A program made the translations under genes and the position numbers. The notes below the pieces were generated by a model. It saw only the letters and a list, made by a program, of their open reading frames with translations. It made no database searches and was not told where the DNA came from. This document shows, in pieces, positions 42,537-51,212 of a DNA stretch of 57,068 nt; the first letter of the stretch is position 1; each line of letters starts with the position of its first letter. The stretch comes from Clostridia bacterium (GTDB taxonomy: Bacteria; Bacillota; Clostridia; Christensenellales; Borkfalkiaceae): contig CAAGJM010000017.1 of the NCBI GenBank assembly GCA_900770185.1, forward strand, positions 1 to 57,068, read 5' to 3'.

Positions 42537-44077
42537 CGGAACTTAACGGAATAAAAACGCCGATAAACGTAACCGAGCGCGAGCTTAAAGAAAGGTGCGC
42601 AAAAAAAGCGAAAATCGGCGTGAACGCAATAAAATACTTTAAAATAGTAAGAAGGTCGATAGACGCGCGCGACAAAAACGACGTTAAGTTCGTATACAAC
42701 GTCCTTATATCGACGAAAGACGAAAAAATCGAAGAATTCGAGTATAAAAAAATAAACGCAAGCGTTTCGGTGTTGGTCGTAGGCGCGGGGCCCGCGGGGC
42801 TTTTTTGCGCGCTCGACTTATGCCGTCGTGGCTTTGACGTGACCCTTATAGAGCGGGGCGAAAACGTTGACGAGCGAAAAAAATCTGTTGACGGGTTTAT
42901 TAAAACGAGGATTTTGGACGAAGAGAGCAACGTGCAGTTCGGCGAGGGCGGCGCGGGTGCGTTTTCGGACGGGAAACTTAACACGCAGGTAAACAATAAA
43001 TTCGTTAAAGCGGTTTTTGATGATTTTTTGCGTTTCGGCGCGCCCGAAGAGATAGAATACGACTTTAAGCCGCATATCGGAAGCGACAAACTTCCCGCCG
43101 TCGTCAAAAACCTGCGCAACGAAATTATTCGGCTTGGCGGAAAGGTTCGGTTTAACGCAAAGCTTACCGACGTAACCGTTAAAAACGGAAAAATCACGTC
43201 TGTTTACATAAACGGCGCTGCGGAAGTTTACGATGAAGTGGTTCTCGCCGTCGGGCACAGCGCACGCGACGTTTACTATATGCTTGACCGCCGCGGCGTT
43301 TTTATGGAGCCGAAACATTTTGCGGTGGGGCTCAGAATCGAACACCTTCGCCGCGATATAGACGTTTCGCAGTACGGCGAAAAATCCGTCCGAAAAGGTT
43401 TGGTAAGCGCAAGCTACAAGCTCGTAAGCCACGCGGCGGATAGGGGCGTGTTTACTTTTTGCATGTGCCCGGGCGGCTACGTTTTGCCGTCGCAAAGCGA
43501 AAAAGAAACGGTCGTAGTGAACGGTATGAGCAACTATGCCCGCGACGGAATAAACAGCAACAGCGCGGTCGTAGCGCAAACAAAAGACGGAGATTATCAA
43601 GACGAATTGTTCGGCGGGCTTAATTTTCAGCGTAAGATAGAAAGGGCGGCGTTTGAGCTCGGCGGCGGCGATTATTCCGCGCCCGTATCGCTTTTTTGCG
43701 ACTATAAAGCGGGCAAAATTTCAAGCGGGTTCAAAAGCGTTTTGCCGTCGTATCTTCCCTCCGTTAAATTCGCCGACCTTAATAAACTCTTCCCCGAAAG
43801 CATAAATATCGCGCTTAAAACTTCGATAACCGATATGGGTAAAAGGTTAAATGGGTTCGACTTAGATTGCGCCGTTCTGACGGGCGCGGAAACGAGGACG
43901 TCTTCCCCGCTGAAAATAACCCGCGGCGAAAATTTAAACAGCATAAACGTTTCGAATTTATATCCATGCGGCGAGGGGTGCGGTTATGCGGGCGGAATAA
44001 CAAGCGCGGGCGCGGACGGCAAAAAAGTTGCTATGAGTTTAGCCGAAAAGTACGGGGTTAGCCGAGCGGAATTTTAA
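42533..44077 (+). CDS. FAD-dependent dehydrogenase, COG2509 type
   Basis: A 514-residue flavoprotein. An N-terminal alpha/beta domain (about 1-75) precedes the FAD motif VLVVGAGPAGLFCALDLCRRG, with the family phrases ESNVQFGEGGAGAFSDGKLNT and GEGCGYAGGITSAGADG. The substrate is unknown. The open frame begins 54 bases earlier, but the ATG at 42533 overlaps the upstream stop and gives the usual N-terminus. A repeat-rich AT gap follows. Confidence 0.93.
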   Translation: MTELNGIKTPINVTERELKERCAKKAKIGVNAIKYFKIVRRSIDARDKNDVKFVYNVLISTKDEKIEEFEYKKINASVSVLVVGAGPAGLFCALDLCRRGFDVTLIERGENVDERKKSVDGFIKTRILDEESNVQFGEGGAGAFSDGKLNTQVNNKFVKAVFDDFLRFGAPEEIEYDFKPHIGSDKLPAVVKNLRNEIIRLGGKVRFNAKLTDVTVKNGKITSVYINGAAEVYDEVVLAVGHSARDVYYMLDRRGVFMEPKHFAVGLRIEHLRRDIDVSQYGEKSVRKGLVSASYKLVSHAADRGVFTFCMCPGGYVLPSQSEKETVVVNGMSNYARDGINSNSAVVAQTKDGDYQDELFGGLNFQRKIERAAFELGGGDYSAPVSLFCDYKAGKISSGFKSVLPSYLPSVKFADLNKLFPESINIALKTSITDMGKRLNGFDLDCAVLTGAETRTSSPLKITRGENLNSINVSNLYPCGEGCGYAGGITSAGADGKKVAMSLAEKYGVSRAEF

Positions 44078-44407
44078 CCGCATTAAGACGTTAAACCCGT
44101 CGGTTAAGTATTTATGCTCGGTTAAGTATTTATAATATTCCGGTTAAGTTTTAATTATAAGCAAAATTAAATTTACGCTTTACTTTTTTAAAAAAAGAGT
44201 TTAATATATTAGTGTAAATATTAAAAAACTATCGTTTTTGTTTATTTAAGCGGCGCAAATCTTTGTAAATTTAAAATTTTTTTTATTGACCGATGTTTAT
44301 TTAAGCGGCTTTTTCGTGTTTAAATTTATATCGGTTTGCCGTTTTTTTTACGAACCGCGATTGTTTTTGCCTGCTTTTTGTTCAAAAACGGCTTAATTTC
44401 GTTACAA
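44078..44407. repeat. AT-rich intergenic stretch with short direct repeats
   Basis: CGGTTAAGTATTTAT occurs at 44101 and 44119, with a variant at 44141. TGTTTATTTAAGCGGC occurs at 44239 and 44294. The spacing (18, 22 and 55 bases) suits protein-binding sites. There is no good promoter or terminator that I can point to. Confidence 0.5.
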
Positions 44408-44803
44408 ATGCCAAACTGTAAAATTTTTTACAATATTATATCCGACGGCGAAGAAACCGCTTTTGCGGCGTTCGGCGATTTTTTGTGTAGAAACGACGCT
44501 TACAATATCGTTTTTTATACGACCGAGGACGGCAAAAAAACCAAGAACTCTTACGCGGTTTTCCCCGATAAAGTGGTGTTTTCCCGCGTGGGCGAAACCT
44601 CTTATATAATAACGCTTAAAGAAGGCGTTGAGGCCGAAAGCGTTATTAAGTCGGATAAATTAAGCTTGCCGTTTTCGGCAGCTCTCAAATCGTTTTCGTA
44701 TACGCTTAGCGCAAGCGAATTTTCTTTCGATTTAAGTTACGGTATAAAAATCACTTCGATGACGCTTAACAATCGCGTCCTTTTAAAGGCGGTGTTTTTA
44801 TGA
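44408..44803 (+). CDS. DUF1934/YwiB-like beta-barrel protein
   Basis: A 131-residue soluble protein. The opening IISDGEETAFAAFGDF, the segment YNIVFYTTEDGKKTKNSYAV and the closing beta-strands fit the DUF1934 (YwiB) lipocalin-like fold by eye; the match is moderate. The frame opens at 44336 but the extra N-terminus is hydrophobic and lies in AT-rich non-coding-like sequence, so the ATG at 44408 is chosen. It overlaps the metallo-hydrolase gene (ATGA). Confidence 0.7.
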   Translation: MPNCKIFYNIISDGEETAFAAFGDFLCRNDAYNIVFYTTEDGKKTKNSYAVFPDKVVFSRVGETSYIITLKEGVEAESVIKSDKLSLPFSAALKSFSYTLSASEFSFDLSYGIKITSMTLNNRVLLKAVFL

Positions 44804-45420
44804 AAATCGAATACTTCGGCCACTCTTTCGTAAAAATTACTTTTCGTGACTTTTCGGTTGCGATTGACCCTTACGGCGATATAGGTTTAACCCCGCCTAA
44901 GGTTTTTGCGGATTACGTTTTTTGTTCGCATAACCACTACGACCATAACAACGTGGGCTTTATAAGCGGCGCAAAGCGGATAGGCGTGGGCAATATAAAA
45001 GATAGCGGAGGGCGGTTCGAGATAATAAAAACTTTTCACGACGAAGCTTTCGGCGCGCTACGCGGCGAAAACGACGCGCTTATAATAAACGCCGACGGTA
45101 AAAAAATCGTTCACTTCGGCGACGCGGGTTGTTTTGACGAAGCACTTGTCGAAAAAGCGCGCGGTGCGGATATTATTTTTATTCCGGTCGGCGGCAAATA
45201 TACTATAGACGCCGCGGGCGCGAAAAGATACGTCGAAGCGATAAACCCGAAAACGGTTATCCCCATACACTATAAAATCGACGGTTCGACCGTAGATATA
45301 GCAAAAATCGACGAATTTTTAAAACTTATAAAAGAATTTAAAACCGAAAAAAGCGGTTTTTTATATAACGCAAACGAAAAAGGCGTAATAGTCGTAACGC
45401 CGGAGGTGAAACATGTATAG
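44800..45420 (+). CDS. MBL-fold metal-dependent hydrolase (UPF0173-like)
   Basis: A 206-residue metallo-beta-lactamase-fold protein. The metal motif HNHYDH (after CS) is present, with downstream ligands in HFGDAGC and IPIHYKIDG. The family (UlaG/UPF0173 type) hydrolyses phosphodiester or lactone bonds; the substrate here is unknown. It overlaps the genes on both sides (4 and 8 bases), so it is in one unit with the DUF1934-like gene and rho. Confidence 0.9.
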   Translation: MKIEYFGHSFVKITFRDFSVAIDPYGDIGLTPPKVFADYVFCSHNHYDHNNVGFISGAKRIGVGNIKDSGGRFEIIKTFHDEAFGALRGENDALIINADGKKIVHFGDAGCFDEALVEKARGADIIFIPVGGKYTIDAAGAKRYVEAINPKTVIPIHYKIDGSTVDIAKIDEFLKLIKEFKTEKSGFLYNANEKGVIVVTPEVKHV

Positions 45421-46816
45421 TCTTGACGAACTTAAAGGATATTCGATTTATCCGTTGCGCGAAATTTTAAGGAATCTCGGCGGCGTTCCCGCCAACCTTA
45501 AAAAACCTGAACTTATCGCGGGTATTTTAGAAATACAAAGCGGAGAAAAGGCCCCTTCTCGCAGTAATCGAGGCAGAAGACCGAGCACACCCGTTACGGG
45601 TGACAAAATCAATTATATAAAAGACGGTTTTCCAAAAGTCGCCGTAGGCGAAGACGAAACCGCCGAAGGCGAACAACCGTCCGCCTATCAGGGCAAAGGG
45701 GCCGCCGCTTCGGGGATACTTGAACTGCACGCCGACGGTTACGGCTTTTTGCGCGGCAGAAATTACGAAACGGACGGGGTAACCGACGTTTACGTCGCGA
45801 AAAACGTCATTCGCCAGTATAACCTCCGTGCGGGCGACTATATCGAGGGGTATTCCGCAAGGACGCGCCAGGACGCTTCCCCCTCGGTTCAAACGGTCAG
45901 TAAAATAAACGGGGTTGCGTACAATAAGTATAAGCGCGTTGATTTCGACGACTTAACGCCCTACTATCCCGTTGAAAAACTTACGATGGAACTTGCCTCG
46001 GACGAGAGCGATTTATCTTTGCGCGCTATAGATATTTTATGCCCTATCGGTAAAGGTCAGCGCGGGCTTATCGTCGCGCCGCCGAAAGCGGGCAAAACCA
46101 CTTTAATCAAAAAAATAGCGCACTCAATCGAGGTAAATAACCCCGAAGTGCACCTTATCGTTTTATTGATTGACGAACGCCCCGAAGAAGTTACCGATTT
46201 AAGGCGTTCCGTTAAAAGCGAAGTCGTCGCGAGTACTTTCGACGAAGGCGTCGAACACCACGTTCGCCTTGCGGACCTCGTTTTAAACAGGGCAAAACGC
46301 CTCGTCGAAACGGGGAAAGACGTCGTCGTTTTATTGGACAGCATTACGAAACTAACCCGCGCGGTGAACGCATACCTTCCGTCGAGCGGAAAGACGCTGT
46401 CGGGCGGGATAGACGTTGCGGCCCTTGCCCCGACCAAAAGGTTTTTCGGCGCGGCAAGAAACGTTGACGGCGGCGGAAGTTTAACCGTTATTTCTACCGC
46501 GCTTATCGATACCGGCTCTAAAATGGACGACGTGATTTACGAAGAATTTAAGGGCACGGGCAATATGGAAATAATTCTTTCGCGCGAGCTTTCGGAAAAA
46601 AGAATTTTCCCCGCGATAGATTTATATCGTTCCGGCACCCGCCGCGACGAATTGCTTTTAACGAAAAGCGAACTAGATTGCGCTTATATGATTCGCAGGT
46701 TTTTAAACAGGAACGACGAGGCTTCCGAAACCCTCCTCGATATGCTTAAAAAGACGGCGAACAACAAAGAATTCGTCCTTAAAGTCCCCGCCTGGATAAA
46801 AATGATGACAGATTAA
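45413..46816 (+). CDS. rho: Transcription termination factor Rho
   Basis: A 467-residue hexameric RNA helicase. The N-terminal helix bundle (LDELKGYSIYPLREILRNLG), an Arg/Gly-rich insert (about 43-80), the cold-shock RNA-binding domain (GILELHADGYGFLR) and the ATPase domain with Walker A APPKAGKTT and the Q-loop region follow in order. GGAGG precedes the ATG. The presence of rho fits the intergenic regions without intrinsic terminators, including the one after this gene. Confidence 0.97.
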   Translation: MYSLDELKGYSIYPLREILRNLGGVPANLKKPELIAGILEIQSGEKAPSRSNRGRRPSTPVTGDKINYIKDGFPKVAVGEDETAEGEQPSAYQGKGAAASGILELHADGYGFLRGRNYETDGVTDVYVAKNVIRQYNLRAGDYIEGYSARTRQDASPSVQTVSKINGVAYNKYKRVDFDDLTPYYPVEKLTMELASDESDLSLRAIDILCPIGKGQRGLIVAPPKAGKTTLIKKIAHSIEVNNPEVHLIVLLIDERPEEVTDLRRSVKSEVVASTFDEGVEHHVRLADLVLNRAKRLVETGKDVVVLLDSITKLTRAVNAYLPSSGKTLSGGIDVAALAPTKRFFGAARNVDGGGSLTVISTALIDTGSKMDDVIYEEFKGTGNMEIILSRELSEKRIFPAIDLYRSGTRRDELLLTKSELDCAYMIRRFLNRNDEASETLLDMLKKTANNKEFVLKVPAWIKMMTD

Positions 46817-46826
46817 GTAAGTCGTC

Positions 46827-46973
46827 ACAATCAGTTACGTCGTTGCGGTTTTGGGTTTATTGCCGCTTTATGCGGCGTTAAACGCCACTTATTGTATGGC
46901 AAGTACAATTTCGGGCGTTTGCCTTGCCTAAAACGGTGCTAATTCCCAAACCCGCTAATTCATAACTGATTGT
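46827..46973. repeat. 147-bp imperfect palindrome (GTAC-type family)
   Basis: Outer arms ACAATCAGTTA and TAACTGATTGT are exact complements; inner arms AAACGCC/GGGCGTTT follow, and the core is TTGTATGGCAAGTACAA. This is the most complete member in the window and lies directly after rho. Confidence 0.7.
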
Positions 46974-47120
46974 TCCTCCCCGTCGTCGCAGGGTAGATAT
47001 GCGTTGCTTTATGCGGCGTTAAACGCCACTTATTGTACGGCAAGTACAATTTCGGGCGTTTGCCTTGCCTAAAACGGCGCTAATTCCCAAACCCGTTAAC
47101 TCATAACTGATTGTTCCTCC
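46865..47120. repeat. Tandem copies of a 115-bp unit (4 mismatches)
   Basis: Positions 46865-46979 and 47006-47120 align without gaps over 115 bases with four substitutions (at the core, twice in the inner arm region and near the outer arm). The second copy has lost the left outer arm, so it is a truncated or partially duplicated palindrome. The 26 bases between are unique. Confidence 0.8.
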
Positions 47121-47168
47121 TATGCAGTGGTTAAAACGGTCGGGGTTCGTCACACCAACCGCCAACGG

Positions 47169-47774
47169 CTAATTATTCAGCACGTAATCGTAAAAGCGGT
47201 CGCGGGCGGGGCGGATAAGTCTTTCGGGGTGGAACTGCACTGCGTAAACGTTAAGTTTTTTATTGTAAACGCCTTCTATAACCCCGTCGGCGGAAGTCGC
47301 CGAAACGGACAAAACGGGGCTTAGTTTGTCTATAGCCATAACGTGGGCGGAGTTTACGCATTTTTTTTCGCCGTAAATATCCCGCAAAAAGGTGTTTTTA
47401 ACAGTTTTGATATCGTGGAAAGAGTCGTTTTTGCCGTTTTGCGTATGTCCGCTTATAAATTTAAGCGTTCCGCCGAAATAAACGTTCAAAATTTGTAGCC
47501 CTTTACACACGCCTATAATTTTTTTGCGGGCGTTTAAAAAACTCTCTATAAGGTGTAATTCCGCAACGTCGGTCGCGGTGTCTACGTTCACGAGGCGTTT
47601 AGCGTTCATGCCGTAAAGGTGAGGGTTTACGTTTTTGCCGCCGCTTAAAACGAGCGCGTCGGCATGGCGGGATAAGGCGGTGTTTTTGCTTAAAATAACC
47701 CCTGCACCCGCGCGTTTCACGGCATTTACGTAGTTTACAAGGTTAAGCCCGTTATCATAAATAAAAACTTTCAT
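47169..47774 (-). CDS. Class I glutamine amidotransferase-like protein (peptidase C26 type)
   Basis: A 201-residue protein. The nucleophile is C90 in GVCKGLQILN, with H182 and E184 in QFHPERL, so the Cys-His-Glu triad is intact. SGGKNVNPHLYG resembles gamma-glutamyl-GABA hydrolases (PuuD) but the protein is about 40 residues shorter. It probably hydrolyses a gamma-glutamyl compound; no polyamine genes are nearby. Confidence 0.85.
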   Translation of the reverse strand: MKVFIYDNGLNLVNYVNAVKRAGAGVILSKNTALSRHADALVLSGGKNVNPHLYGMNAKRLVNVDTATDVAELHLIESFLNARKKIIGVCKGLQILNVYFGGTLKFISGHTQNGKNDSFHDIKTVKNTFLRDIYGEKKCVNSAHVMAIDKLSPVLSVSATSADGVIEGVYNKKLNVYAVQFHPERLIRPARDRFYDYVLNN

Positions 47775-47861
47775 AGGTTATAGTACGCAAAATATTTTTT
47801 CTCGGTTACAAAGCAAATTTTTGTGAGCGGCTTTGGCGTAGTTATAACCGCAAAGGGTAAT

Positions 47862-48545
47862 ATGCAAATAACTAAAATAGGAATGTGCGTCGCGATGGAT
47901 AAAGAAGTCACGCCGTTTCTTAAAAAACAAGCGAGCGATATAACGACCGAAACCGTCGGTGCGTTCAAAATTTATTCGTTCAAAATAAAAAACAAAAGCG
48001 TTTATCTGGTGCGCAGCGGAATAGGTGAAATTTACGCTGCCGCCGCCGCTCAAACGCTTATAGTAAAATACGGGGTCGAAGTTATTTTAAACTTCGGCGT
48101 GTGCGGAAGTTTAGTAAAATCCGTCGCCGTTTTTGACGCGGTTTTAGTCGATTCCGTCGTTCATTACGATTTCGACTTATCTACGATTGACGGCGTACCC
48201 GTCGGGCAGTACCCGGGGTTCGATTCGCCCGTTATGAAGACGGACGAGAGTTTAATCAAACTTGCTGAGAGTCTTGCGCCGATTAAAAAGGTTACCTGCG
48301 CGTCGGCGGATAAGTTCGTCGCCGACCCGAAAATAAAAGCGGAATTACATCAAAAATTCGGGGCGAGCGTTTGCGATATGGAGTGCGCGGCGGTCTTTTT
48401 GACGGCAAGCGGAGCAGGCGTGCCGGTGCTTATCATAAAGGCGGTAAGCGACGGCGAAGGCGGCGCGGACGAATTTAAGAGAAGAGTTAAATCGGCGGAA
48501 AAAGTATACATAGATACGGTTGACGCTTTGATTGAAAAGTTATAA
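47862..48545 (+). CDS. 5'-methylthioadenosine/S-adenosylhomocysteine nucleosidase-like protein
   Basis: A 227-residue nucleoside phosphorylase-fold enzyme, cleaving adenine from MTA/SAH-like substrates. MtnN-like points are IGMCVAMDKEV (catalytic Glu), RSGIGEIYAAAAAQ, LNFGVCGSL, CDMECAAVF and KAVSDGE with the catalytic Asp. An open frame starts at a GTG at 47823, but the ATG at 47862 has AAAGGG upstream and fits the family. A related base-releasing enzyme of futalosine type cannot be excluded. Confidence 0.88.
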   Translation: MQITKIGMCVAMDKEVTPFLKKQASDITTETVGAFKIYSFKIKNKSVYLVRSGIGEIYAAAAAQTLIVKYGVEVILNFGVCGSLVKSVAVFDAVLVDSVVHYDFDLSTIDGVPVGQYPGFDSPVMKTDESLIKLAESLAPIKKVTCASADKFVADPKIKAELHQKFGASVCDMECAAVFLTASGAGVPVLIIKAVSDGEGGADEFKRRVKSAEKVYIDTVDALIEKL

Positions 48546-48556
48546 CGGGAGAAAAT

Positions 48557-49072
48557 ATGATTAAAGTTCAAAGTTTTTATTCGAAAGAAAAGTTAAACGA
48601 CTTATCTAAGTCGAGCACGGGTAAGTCGCTTATCGCGTCGTTTGCGCTTGCGGCGGCGATGATAGCCTTCGGCGTTTATAACCTCGTGTCGGGCATACGC
48701 GGGTCTAAAATGCTTGAAATAATTTTAGGCGCAACTATGTTTGCGGCGGCGGCTTTGCCGATAGTAAGCGCGGTTAAAAACAGAAAGCAGGCTAAAAAGG
48801 AAGAAACGTCTACCGAAACTAAGGATATGGCGATAGACTATATCTTTAAAGAAAAGCGTGCCGAAATTACCATTAAAAAGGGCGATACGGTCACTAACAC
48901 TACCCTTATGTATAAGTATATAACCAAGGTTGAAAGGCGTAAAACGGCAGTTTTTATTTACGTGAACACCGGCACAACCTATTATATAGAAGAAAAAGAC
49001 ATCGTCGAAGGTACGCTTGACGGGCTTTTGAAACTGTTCAGAGATCAGGAAGTTTTGGTTAAAAACAAATAA
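48557..49072 (+). CDS. Membrane protein with YcxB-like C-terminal domain
   Basis: A 171-residue protein. Two membrane helices (about 25-46 and 53-72) are followed by a basic segment and a beta-rich cytoplasmic domain with FKEKRAEITIKKGDTVTNTTLMYKYITKVERRKTAVFIYV, which resembles YcxB-like domains. Function unknown. It begins 11 bases after the nucleosidase stop, so the two are likely one operon. Confidence 0.78.
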   Translation: MIKVQSFYSKEKLNDLSKSSTGKSLIASFALAAAMIAFGVYNLVSGIRGSKMLEIILGATMFAAAALPIVSAVKNRKQAKKEETSTETKDMAIDYIFKEKRAEITIKKGDTVTNTTLMYKYITKVERRKTAVFIYVNTGTTYYIEEKDIVEGTLDGLLKLFRDQEVLVKNK

Positions 49073-49141
49073 ACGGCTGTAAAGCGTAATACGCGCGCCC
49101 CGTGAAGAATAAAGTATTATATATACTTACGGGGGTACATA

Positions 49142-49855
49142 TTGAACAGCGTAAAAAAAACGGTCGTAACGAGCGTAATATTAACTCTTGTGGCGCTTGC
49201 AATCGGCGTGGCGGCATTCGCGCCCGAGCGCGCGGTGACTATTTCCGCAAGCGGCGGGTATTCGGCTATATATAACGGCGACAGAAATTCAAAGACCGTC
49301 GCGTTTGCCGTAAACGTGTACGAAAACGCCGATATGGTTTTAAAAATGGCAGATTTGCTTAAAAACGCGAGGTTTAGCGCGACGTTTTTCGTCGGGGGTT
49401 GCTGGGCGGACGATAATATCGAAACCATTAAAACGCTTATAGAAGAAGGATTTGAAATCGGCAACCACGGCTACTATCACAAAGACCATAAAAAACTTAG
49501 TTACGACAGAAATTTAAGCGAAATAAAGGACTGCGGAAACTTAGTTAAGTCTGCGACCGGGTACGAAATAAAACTGTTCGCGCCGCCGTCGGGGTCGTTC
49601 GGCAAAGATACGCTTGCCGCCGCCGAAAACCTCGGGTACAAGACGATTATGTGGAGCAAGGATACGATAGACTGGCGGGACGGAGATAAATCCGTCGTTG
49701 TAAAGCGCGCAACGAAAAACTTGACGGCAGGCGACATAATTTTAATGCACCCGAAGGCCGTTACCGTTTCAGCCCTGCCCGAAATAATAAACGCCGTAAA
49801 GGCGGCGGGTCTTAACGCGGTTACGGTCGGCGAATGTATAAACGCCGCCGCATAG
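49142..49855 (+). CDS. YlxY-like polysaccharide deacetylase homologue
   Basis: A 237-residue NodB-fold protein with an N-terminal membrane anchor (about 5-27). The metal-binding His pair H109/H113 is kept (GNHGYYH), but the usual TFDDG motif is AFAVNVY (54-60), so the catalytic and metal-binding aspartates are missing. This loss is also known in Bacillus YlxY. The next gene is an M16 protease, as ylxY is followed by mlpA in Bacillus, which makes orthology likely. The TTG start has a G-rich site upstream. Probably not an ordinary deacetylase. Confidence 0.85.
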   Translation: MNSVKKTVVTSVILTLVALAIGVAAFAPERAVTISASGGYSAIYNGDRNSKTVAFAVNVYENADMVLKMADLLKNARFSATFFVGGCWADDNIETIKTLIEEGFEIGNHGYYHKDHKKLSYDRNLSEIKDCGNLVKSATGYEIKLFAPPSGSFGKDTLAAAENLGYKTIMWSKDTIDWRDGDKSVVVKRATKNLTAGDIILMHPKAVTVSALPEIINAVKAAGLNAVTVGECINAAA

Positions 49856-49922
49856 CCGTGCGGGCAAAACGTTACGGCAACAAAACGTTTATTTTTTATC
49901 GGATTACAAACGCTTATAGGTA

Positions 49923-51167
49923 ATGGAAATGGATAAAATCAAAAAATACGATTCGGGCTTAACGCTTATCGTGAACGAAGGCGGAGCGAAATCGTGCTTT
50001 GCCAATATTATGGCGGGGGTCGGTTCGTCGAGCGAAACAAAAGAGATTTACGGCATATCGCACTATATCGAGCACATGAATTTTAAAGGGACCAAAAGGT
50101 TTTCCGCTTTCGATATATCGAGCGAGATGGAAAAGCTGGGCACTACTTTCAATGCTTACACCTCTACCGAAGTTACCGATTTTTACGTTCATTCGCTCGA
50201 AGAAAACTTAGAGCGTTCTTTCGATATTTTAACCGACCTTGTTTTTAATTCCGTTTATTCGGACGAAGAGGCGGCGAAAGAAAAGGGCGTTATAATCGAA
50301 GAAATAAACATGTCGAACGACTCGCCCGACGAAGTTTGCGCCGGGCTTTTGGACGAAGCGTTTTTCGGGAACGAAGGTTACGGGCACGCCATTTTAGGCA
50401 CGGCCGAAAACATGTCGAAGTTCACTAAAAGCGACGTTTTAAGCTATAAACAAAAGCATTATACGCCCGACAATATAGTCGTGTGCTTTTCGGGTAACGT
50501 GAGCTTAGAGCGCGCCGAATATCTGACCGAAAAATATCTTATACCCATCCTTTTGGACGGCAAAAAGGAAGAAGATAAAAACTTTAACGTCAAAAACCTT
50601 ACCCGTTCGCTTAAAAAGACGAAAAAAATCGAACAAGTGCATATATGTTTAGGATTTAATTCCGCTAAGTATGCCGACGACAGGCGGGTTTACTCCGAGA
50701 TTGCTTCCGGCATTTTGGGCGGCGGCATGAGCAGCAGGCTGTTCCAGAAAGTCAGGGAAGAATTAGGGCTTGCGTATTCCGTTTATTCCTACACCTATCG
50801 CTACAAAAAAGCGGGTATGGCGGTTATTTACGCAGGCGTAAACAAAGATAAGTACGAAAGCGCGTACGAAGCGATTTTAAACGTTTTGAAAGAAGCGAGC
50901 GAAAACGGGATAAGCGACGAAGAGTTCGAGCGGGTTAAAACGGGGCTTATCGCGTCAACCGTTTTCGGTGAAGAGCAGGTTTCGAGGAAAAACGACTTAT
51001 TCCCTAAACATTATCTTTTAACCAACGAACTTTACGACTTCGATAAAAGGCTTGCGACCATAAAAGCCGCCGCTAAAAGCGACGTTGAGGAGGCTATGCG
51101 GCTATACTCGCGCGAAGGCATGTCCGCCGCGGTCGTCGGCGCAAACGTCAAAAAACTTATAATTTAA
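49923..51167 (+). CDS. M16-family zinc peptidase (MlpA/PepR-like)
   Basis: A 414-residue processing-peptidase-like protein. The inverted zinc motif HYIEH is at 47-51, and the third ligand glutamate is in GVIIEEINMSND. The second half contains the conserved GGGMSSRLFQKVREELGLAYSVYS segment that completes the active site. Family members cleave short or unfolded peptides; in Bacillus the homologue lies after ylxY. Start could also be the Met two codons later. A strong terminator follows. Confidence 0.94.
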   Translation: MEMDKIKKYDSGLTLIVNEGGAKSCFANIMAGVGSSSETKEIYGISHYIEHMNFKGTKRFSAFDISSEMEKLGTTFNAYTSTEVTDFYVHSLEENLERSFDILTDLVFNSVYSDEEAAKEKGVIIEEINMSNDSPDEVCAGLLDEAFFGNEGYGHAILGTAENMSKFTKSDVLSYKQKHYTPDNIVVCFSGNVSLERAEYLTEKYLIPILLDGKKEEDKNFNVKNLTRSLKKTKKIEQVHICLGFNSAKYADDRRVYSEIASGILGGGMSSRLFQKVREELGLAYSVYSYTYRYKKAGMAVIYAGVNKDKYESAYEAILNVLKEASENGISDEEFERVKTGLIASTVFGEEQVSRKNDLFPKHYLLTNELYDFDKRLATIKAAAKSDVEEAMRLYSREGMSAAVVGANVKKLII

Positions 51168-51186
51168 CAGATAAAACTTATTTAAG

Positions 51187-51212
51187 CGCGCCGAATAAAT
51201 CGGCGCGTTTTT
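51187..51212 (+). terminator. Terminator after the M16 peptidase gene
   Basis: Exact 8-base arms CGCGCCGA and TCGGCGCG with a 5-base loop and a T tail that reaches the stop codon of the convergent small gene. Confidence 0.85.

Noticed and set aside
42818..43600. A 260-codon minus-strand frame opposite the FAD dehydrogenase
   Set aside because: Antisense to a clear flavoprotein, Val/Ala/His-rich, no start signals; a shadow.
46827..47120. CRISPR array
   Set aside because: Only two units, each long and internally palindromic, with an irregular spacer; no cas genes are nearby.
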